A stretch of 64,000 nucleotides of DNA from Bacillota bacterium (lineage in GTDB: Bacteria > Bacillota > Clostridia > Lachnospirales > Lachnospiraceae). The position numbers were made by a program, and so were the translations under genes. The notes under the pieces were generated by a model. The model saw only the letters and a program-made list of their open reading frames with translations, was not told the origin of the DNA and did no database searches. Position 1 is the stretch's first letter. Each line of letters opens with the position of its first letter. Positions 59,160 to 64,000 of the stretch are shown here, piece by piece. Location: NCBI GenBank assembly GCA_023442465.1, contig JAEZZQ010000016.1, positions 372,001-436,000 of the forward strand, read 5' to 3'.

Positions 59160-62100
59160 TCAATGCAGATTCCCGTTCAGAAGCGTACCATCGGCCCCAA
59201 AGCTATACTCCACGCCAGCAATCACCTGTCGACCGGTGAAGATTTTCCCATCCTTATAATAAAGATACTGTCCGGAATCATTCAATGCCCATCCCTCAGT
59301 GGTGTCTGGACTGATCGTCAGCTTCATATAACGATACAATATGGCCGAAAACCCTCCGCGGGTAACACCAGATTTCGGATTGAACCTGTTTCCGCTCTCT
59401 CCCATCATAATGCCTGCCTGCTGCGTAGCTTTTACCGCCTTTTTGCAGGTATTGCCAATGCTGGAATTGTCTGCATAGGCAGCCGCTTCACGCTTCACCG
59501 GCAGGACATAACCGGCAGCTCTGGCAAAGTTTGCCATAATTACCGCCATTTCCTCACGGGTAACGGTACGCTCAGGCGCAAACCTTCTATTGCCGATTCC
59601 CTTCATAATACCTTTTCGATATGCCCATTCGATATATGCAGCATACGCTTTATCTCCCGCCACATCAGTAAAACTGCTGGTCTTATAACCACTCACTTCC
59701 GCACCTGCCAGCTTTCCAAGAGCTGCTGCCAGCATTTCGCGAGTCATTGGTGAATCGGGAGAAAACCTCGTATCCGAGATTCCGTCAAGCAGCCCCCTGC
59801 TTGCCGCATAATCGATGGACTCCTTTGCCCAATGGTCAGAAATATCCATAAATTTCGAATCAAGCGGCATATAAGCTATTCCATAAACCTGAAAATGATC
59901 AGCGGTAAATATCACACGTCCGCTATTCGCATCATAGGCTGATTTTGCGATACGGTTGATTTTTTTATCTGCCTCTACGGCTGCACCGTAAAGGCAACCT
60001 CCAAATTCCTCTTTTCCAAGCCTGACGGCAATACCGATAATTACGGAACCACTGCCAAAAGAGCTGATAACCACCGGCTTACCTTTTTCGGTCGAAGTAA
60101 TCTCGATATCAAAAGTACTGCGAAGACCTTCTGTAGCTGCCGGGTTGACAGAGATGCTAATGTTGCCGCCGCTCTGCTTTTGGACTTCCTTTAAAGCCGC
60201 CGGATCGAATTGAAAAGTAACCGGAAGCCCGGAAATTTTAAACGGTCTGCCTTCCCTTACCAGCCGGCTCAGTGCGGCGCGCTCTATAACAAGAGTAAAG
60301 CCAGCCTTGTCTGAAGCCGTTAAAAAGATCTGTGCTTCCATATTTCTTGTAATGCTTCCTTTTATTTTAGCATCTACCTGCGCCTTTTCAATGGCTGCAA
60401 GTACCATAGTGTCGGTGATTACTATAACTTCGTGAGCCTCCGGCCTTCTTCCCGGGTTCTCCGCTTCAGCACTCGCAGTACTTGTGACACTCACGGGTTG
60501 TTCGTCTTTTTTCTCAGGAATTATCTCTTCCGGCATTACTGTCAATATACCGTTTTGATGAACAAGCGTATAATTTGCACCAACGGTATCATTCAAAGCA
60601 GCATTTACCGAGAATCTGACCGGAAATGTACCTGACTTCGCAGCAGATACGGCAGCATCATACTCCGCCATGGCTTTTACGGCAAGCGCATTGTCTTCGC
60701 TGTCCGTTCCAATAAAACCGGTATAGCTTATGGTAGCCGCAGGCAATAAATTACCCGCCTTTATAGTTTTATCGTCGGCTTTTACTATGACTTCCTTTTT
60801 CTCAACAGTATAATTCCCCAGAGAAAGTCCGGCAACTGCTTCATAATTTAATCCCTCTGAAATATCAACCGTTACGGCATATTCCCCCGCATTTACAGGT
60901 ACGGTTATTTTGCCGTCATATTTGATTGTAATATCGCCAAATCCGGTCAGGCCGTCTTTCCTGGTCACCGAAACCGACTGCCCCTTACCATTATATACTA
61001 CCGCGGTTAAGTCACATTCCAAATTTTCCTTTGCAACCATTTTTTTGCCGATTGTAAAATTTATATTCTTAGTCCCCTTAAAGTTGTTCCGCCCGCTAAG
61101 TGTCGCCACGGCCGTTCCTGCATTGATATTACTTTCGAGAGATACAGTATAATCCACACCTTCTTTCAGCGTTTCGCCGTCAAAAACAGCGGAAAGCTCC
61201 GGTGTAATCTCGCTGCCGGTATAGATGAAAGTACCGTTTATCGTTACAGTAGCCTTGGAAATATCACGCTCAGTCAGATATAACCCTCTGCCGGGCTGAG
61301 GATTTTCCGCCTTTTTAAGAAGCGGAAGGTTGTTGTCCGCAATCGTCCATATAGATACGTCATTCCACCCTGAAATATTCCAGTTGCTTGCGTTTGTCCA
61401 GAAAGCTGCAGTATTTATCTGTGCAATAGTCACATCTTCTCCGTCAAGCCCTGAAAGTGTTTTAGCACTGCCGTTTCTCATACCGGAGAAGGCATAGTTA
61501 TTTAAGAGTACGCTGCCGTTATTACAACCCACTACACGTCCTGTATTGTTTATACCACTGACGCCGGAATTCAATCCAACGCTATTTTTTACCGTACTGT
61601 TACCGCCAATGCTTCCCGCTACACCGCCTATATCGCTTACGCCGCTGACAGTACCGGTTGCATAGCAGTTTTGCACCATACCGCCGCTGTCAAGATTTCC
61701 CGCCACACCACCTGCATTGTCTCCTATGGCCTCTACCCTGCATGTAGTATAGCAGTTTTGTATGATGCTGCTGCCGTTAAGGCTCCCTGCTATGCCCCCA
61801 ACATTGCTCCCACCGCTGACAGTACCGGTAACATAACAACTTTCCACCATACCATTATCATCAACAATACCTGCCACGCCGCCGGTATAGCTGCCTGTGC
61901 TGCCTGCAACACCGGCGCCTATGATTCCCAGATTCCTCACTGTGCCTCCCTCTACATATCCAAAGAGGCCTGTATATGCTCCTGCCCGTTTCACATATAA
62001 TCCTGTAATCATCTTGCCGCCGCCATCAAAGACCCCTTTAAAAGGAGCAGTATCGCCAGTCCCAATGGGTGTCCATCCCTCACTACTCCGGTAATCGGAC

Positions 62101-64000
62101 AAATCGATACTGTCAGTAAGCTTATAATATTTTCCTGTCTCCGCATAGGGAGATGTGCCTGCGTTCACTAGCTCTGCAAGCTTTGCAAGCTGAGCGGCAG
62201 AGGCGATTTCATACGGACTTTCACTTGTGCCGTCACCTCCTGCAAAATAATGTCCGCTAATATGATAAGGCAACGCCGTATTTTGTTCAGGCAGGATCTT
62301 TTCTCCGTCACTATCCAGGAGGACGGGACACTTTCCTTCCTCATAACTCCAAGGATTGGTTCTTAAAGCCTCCGGAAAGCCTGCCGATGTTTTCAGAGCA
62401 GCGGCATCCTTCGATTTACCATCTACTCCATTTGCATCATTAATAACGGCCTTGGGAATTTTATTTTCCGTAACCATCATGCCCTCGAATGCTATGTTGC
62501 CGGAGGAAATACCGTCTGCCGCAATAACGCCGGCTACCCGGCCGACTTTGGAATTACCGCTGACACCGGGGTTTAGAGCAACGCAGTTTTGTACCGTACC
62601 GTAAGGGTTAACAACACCAACCACACCGCCGACTTTGGTACCGCCGGTAACCGTTCCTGCTGCAAAGCAATTTTCCACGGTACCGCCGTTATATACATAG
62701 CCAGCCACACCGCCTGTTTCGTCATTTACTCCATTAACAGCTCCGGTGCTATAGCAGTTTTTTACCTTAGCCCCGTTTCCATCCGCGGCGCCCGCTATAC
62801 CACCGACACAGCGTGTTCCCTCCACAGCAGCCGCGGCATAACAGCTCTCCACATTTCCTTCTGCTTCTATATAACCGGCCACTCCACCCACGCATTGAAA
62901 CCCGGTAACCAGACCGTCTGAATAGCAATTTTGCACGATACCGGCTTCTTTCGCAAGACCAGCCAAGCCGCCCACACGCTCATTACCGGTAACAGTTCCT
63001 GCCGCATGGCTGCTTTGCACCTTACTGTTAACTCTGACAACACCGATAACACCGCCGACATTGTTATTGCCGGTAACGGCTCCTGTCGCATAACAGTTTT
63101 GTACCAGACTGTTATTATAGATATATCCCGCTATACCTCCGACATTGTTATATCCGGTTATATCTGCACCTTCCACACCGATATTTCTCACCTTACCCCC
63201 GAACAGTGAACCGAACAATCCGGTACTGTCGTAGTGATTCCCTGTTGTTGTCCTGATATACAATCCGGTAATTTTATGTCCGTCTCCGTCAAAGTTTCCC
63301 TGAAAGGTGTTAAAATCCCCATATCCAATGGGCACCCAGCCCCTGCCGCCATTAAATGTGGTATTGGCCGAATTATAACCGGATAAATCGATATCTGCGG
63401 TAAGCTTATAATATATTCCCACGCCTCCATAGACCGGATTGGTCCCCAGGTCATTTACCAGCTCTGCCATCTTCGCCAGTTGGGCAGCATTCGAAATCTG
63501 ATAAGGATTTTCCTGCGTGCCCGCCCCTGGAAAATTAGGATTTCCCCCGTCCACAATGTGGATAGGCATGTCCGCCGCTACGCCAAAAAGACCGGGTAAA
63601 CTGCCTGCTGTAATTGTCCAGACAGAGGTGTCCCAGTTTCCGGTAAATCCGGACGAAACCGTCCAAAAATTTTCTTCGTTAATTTCTGCCGCGCTCTTGT
63701 CCGCTCCATCCTTGCCGGAAGCGTCACCGACCGCAGTCTTCTTTGTACCATTTACCTCCAGCGTCATGCCGCCGAAAGCTGCATTGCCGGAGAATGTACC
63801 GCTGCCTTGAAAGCCTGCAATGCGTCCGATATTCATATCGGAGGATGCTGTTACGCGGCTGCCCAGCCCCGCACAATTTTGCAATACAGTACCATCCGCC
63901 CAGCCTGCCACACCGCCCACGTAGTCAGAACCGCTTACGATACCGGTGGCATAGCAGTTTTGCACCGTACTGCCGCCTGCAGTCATCCCGACCAAACCAC
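59160..64000 (-). CDS. Giant GLUG - MBG - SLH surface protein, N-terminus outside window
   Basis: More than 1611 residues, open at the right edge. Residues 1-900 hold GLUG-type repeats of the pattern V-NCYATG-V-G-VGGVAG, in two or more blocks separated by ENPYQISNAAQLAKMAELVN and SPYEIASAAQLAKLAELVN spacers that begin a new beta-helix unit. Then two MBG-like beta domains (about 910-1150), a region of about 200 residues, three SLH repeats (about 1385-1555; ISDHWAKESIDYAASRGLLDG, AYIEWAYRKGIMKGI, TQQAGIMMG) that bind pyruvylated cell-wall polymer, and a final cell-wall-binding-type repeat (GWALNDSGQYLYYKDGKI). An exported, wall-anchored adhesin-like protein; a secretion signal should lie in the missing part. 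Confidence 0.93.
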   Translation of the reverse strand, partial: GLVGMTAGGSTVQNCYATGIVSGSDYVGGVAGWADGTVLQNCAGLGSRVTASSDMNIGRIAGFQGSGTFSGNAAFGGMTLEVNGTKKTAVGDASGKDGADKSAAEINEENFWTVSSGFTGNWDTSVWTITAGSLPGLFGVAADMPIHIVDGGNPNFPGAGTQENPYQISNAAQLAKMAELVNDLGTNPVYGGVGIYYKLTADIDLSGYNSANTTFNGGRGWVPIGYGDFNTFQGNFDGDGHKITGLYIRTTTGNHYDSTGLFGSLFGGKVRNIGVEGADITGYNNVGGIAGYIYNNSLVQNCYATGAVTGNNNVGGVIGVVRVNSKVQSSHAAGTVTGNERVGGLAGLAKEAGIVQNCYSDGLVTGFQCVGGVAGYIEAEGNVESCYAAAAVEGTRCVGGIAGAADGNGAKVKNCYSTGAVNGVNDETGGVAGYVYNGGTVENCFAAGTVTGGTKVGGVVGVVNPYGTVQNCVALNPGVSGNSKVGRVAGVIAADGISSGNIAFEGMMVTENKIPKAVINDANGVDGKSKDAAALKTSAGFPEALRTNPWSYEEGKCPVLLDSDGEKILPEQNTALPYHISGHYFAGGDGTSESPYEIASAAQLAKLAELVNAGTSPYAETGKYYKLTDSIDLSDYRSSEGWTPIGTGDTAPFKGVFDGGGKMITGLYVKRAGAYTGLFGYVEGGTVRNLGIIGAGVAGSTGSYTGGVAGIVDDNGMVESCYVTGTVSGGSNVGGIAGSLNGSSIIQNCYTTCRVEAIGDNAGGVAGNLDSGGMVQNCYATGTVSGVSDIGGVAGSIGGNSTVKNSVGLNSGVSGINNTGRVVGCNNGSVLLNNYAFSGMRNGSAKTLSGLDGEDVTIAQINTAAFWTNASNWNISGWNDVSIWTIADNNLPLLKKAENPQPGRGLYLTERDISKATVTINGTFIYTGSEITPELSAVFDGETLKEGVDYTVSLESNINAGTAVATLSGRNNFKGTKNINFTIGKKMVAKENLECDLTAVVYNGKGQSVSVTRKDGLTGFGDITIKYDGKITVPVNAGEYAVTVDISEGLNYEAVAGLSLGNYTVEKKEVIVKADDKTIKAGNLLPAATISYTGFIGTDSEDNALAVKAMAEYDAAVSAAKSGTFPVRFSVNAALNDTVGANYTLVHQNGILTVMPEEIIPEKKDEQPVSVTSTASAEAENPGRRPEAHEVIVITDTMVLAAIEKAQVDAKIKGSITRNMEAQIFLTASDKAGFTLVIERAALSRLVREGRPFKISGLPVTFQFDPAALKEVQKQSGGNISISVNPAATEGLRSTFDIEITSTEKGKPVVISSFGSGSVIIGIAVRLGKEEFGGCLYGAAVEADKKINRIAKSAYDANSGRVIFTADHFQVYGIAYMPLDSKFMDISDHWAKESIDYAASRGLLDGISDTRFSPDSPMTREMLAAALGKLAGAEVSGYKTSSFTDVAGDKAYAAYIEWAYRKGIMKGIGNRRFAPERTVTREEMAVIMANFARAAGYVLPVKREAAAYADNSSIGNTCKKAVKATQQAGIMMGESGNRFNPKSGVTRGGFSAILYRYMKLTISPDTTEGWALNDSGQYLYYKDGKIFTGRQVIAGVEYSFGADGTLLNGNLH

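Noticed and set aside
58772..59239. 155-codon + strand frame between TetR and the surface protein
   Set aside because: It covers the TetR promoter and operator and the terminator at 58951-59002, has no ribosome site and no recognisable domain.
61600..64000. Repeats of about 100-150 bases resembling a repeat array
   Set aside because: They are codon-level repeats of the GLUG domains of one long gene.

Overview
The window looks like a low-to-moderate GC anaerobic Firmicute of the Lachnospiraceae / Clostridium cluster XIVa type. Evidence: the order rho - rpmE - DUF1385 - prmC - prfA, clostridial families (DUF4364, DUF4250, DUF4418, AdhE with Rex-like operators), clear Shine-Dalgarno sites, and an SLH/GLUG surface protein. 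This is inference from content; no rRNA, tRNA, CRISPR array or complete insertion sequence was seen.

Layout. 1-2.5 kb: end of a surface-glycan locus (partial GT2 and a GT-C-like membrane protein). 2.8-3.8 kb: two GNAT acetyltransferases. 4.0-9.3 kb: the rho-rpmE-DUF1385-prmC-prfA block; Rho carries a long disordered N/Q/E/R-rich insertion. 9.7-12.4 kb: malic enzyme, a YhcC-like radical SAM protein and DUF4364. 12.4-16 kb: a repeat-tailed membrane-anchored glycosidase-like protein and RarA. 16.3-19.9 kb: a heterodimeric ABC exporter with one degenerate ATP site. 19.9-30.4 kb: a glycan-use locus (GH27, AraC regulator, GH5, CUT1 sugar ABC transporter, YesM/YesN-like two-component system). 31-33.6 kb: adhE with two Rex-like operators around its promoter. 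33.8-38.8 kb: ferritin-like protein, polysaccharide deacetylase (with a decayed fragment of a paralogue 4 kb away), GGDEF, V4R, RACo-like and DUF4250 genes.

39.0-56.0 kb is the most interesting part: 15 same-strand genes, tightly spaced, between a consensus promoter (55962-55990) and a strong terminator (39037-39086). In transcription order: a Cys-rich 36-codon leader peptide, a leader terminator, metN-metI-metQ, mccB-like, mccA-like, DUF4418 / FtsX-type permease / LolD-type ATPase, NifD-like, NifK-like, NifX-like, NifB-like, O-acetylhomoserine sulfhydrylase, an SsuABC/TauABC-like importer, and NifH-like. The nitrogenase-like proteins keep the P-cluster-type cysteines, the NifH cluster cysteines and a NifD Cys275 equivalent, but NifEN is absent and the residue at the NifD His442 position appears to be Glu. 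With sulfur genes on both sides, the best hypothesis is a methylthio-alkane-reductase-like enzyme that frees sulfur (methanethiol) from imported organosulfur compounds, the thiol being captured by the sulfhydrylase as methionine and converted to cysteine by MccA/MccB. The leader peptide suggests control by cysteine supply.

56.5-59 kb: an ArsC/Spx-like protein, then a TetR regulator and a macrolide-type glycosyltransferase behind a promoter overlapped by a 31-bp palindrome. 59.2-64 kb: a giant GLUG-MBG-SLH surface protein cut by the window edge. A 131-bp palindromic element with 10-bp terminal inverted repeats is present at 21.3 kb, with partial copies at 5.2 and 39.0 kb.
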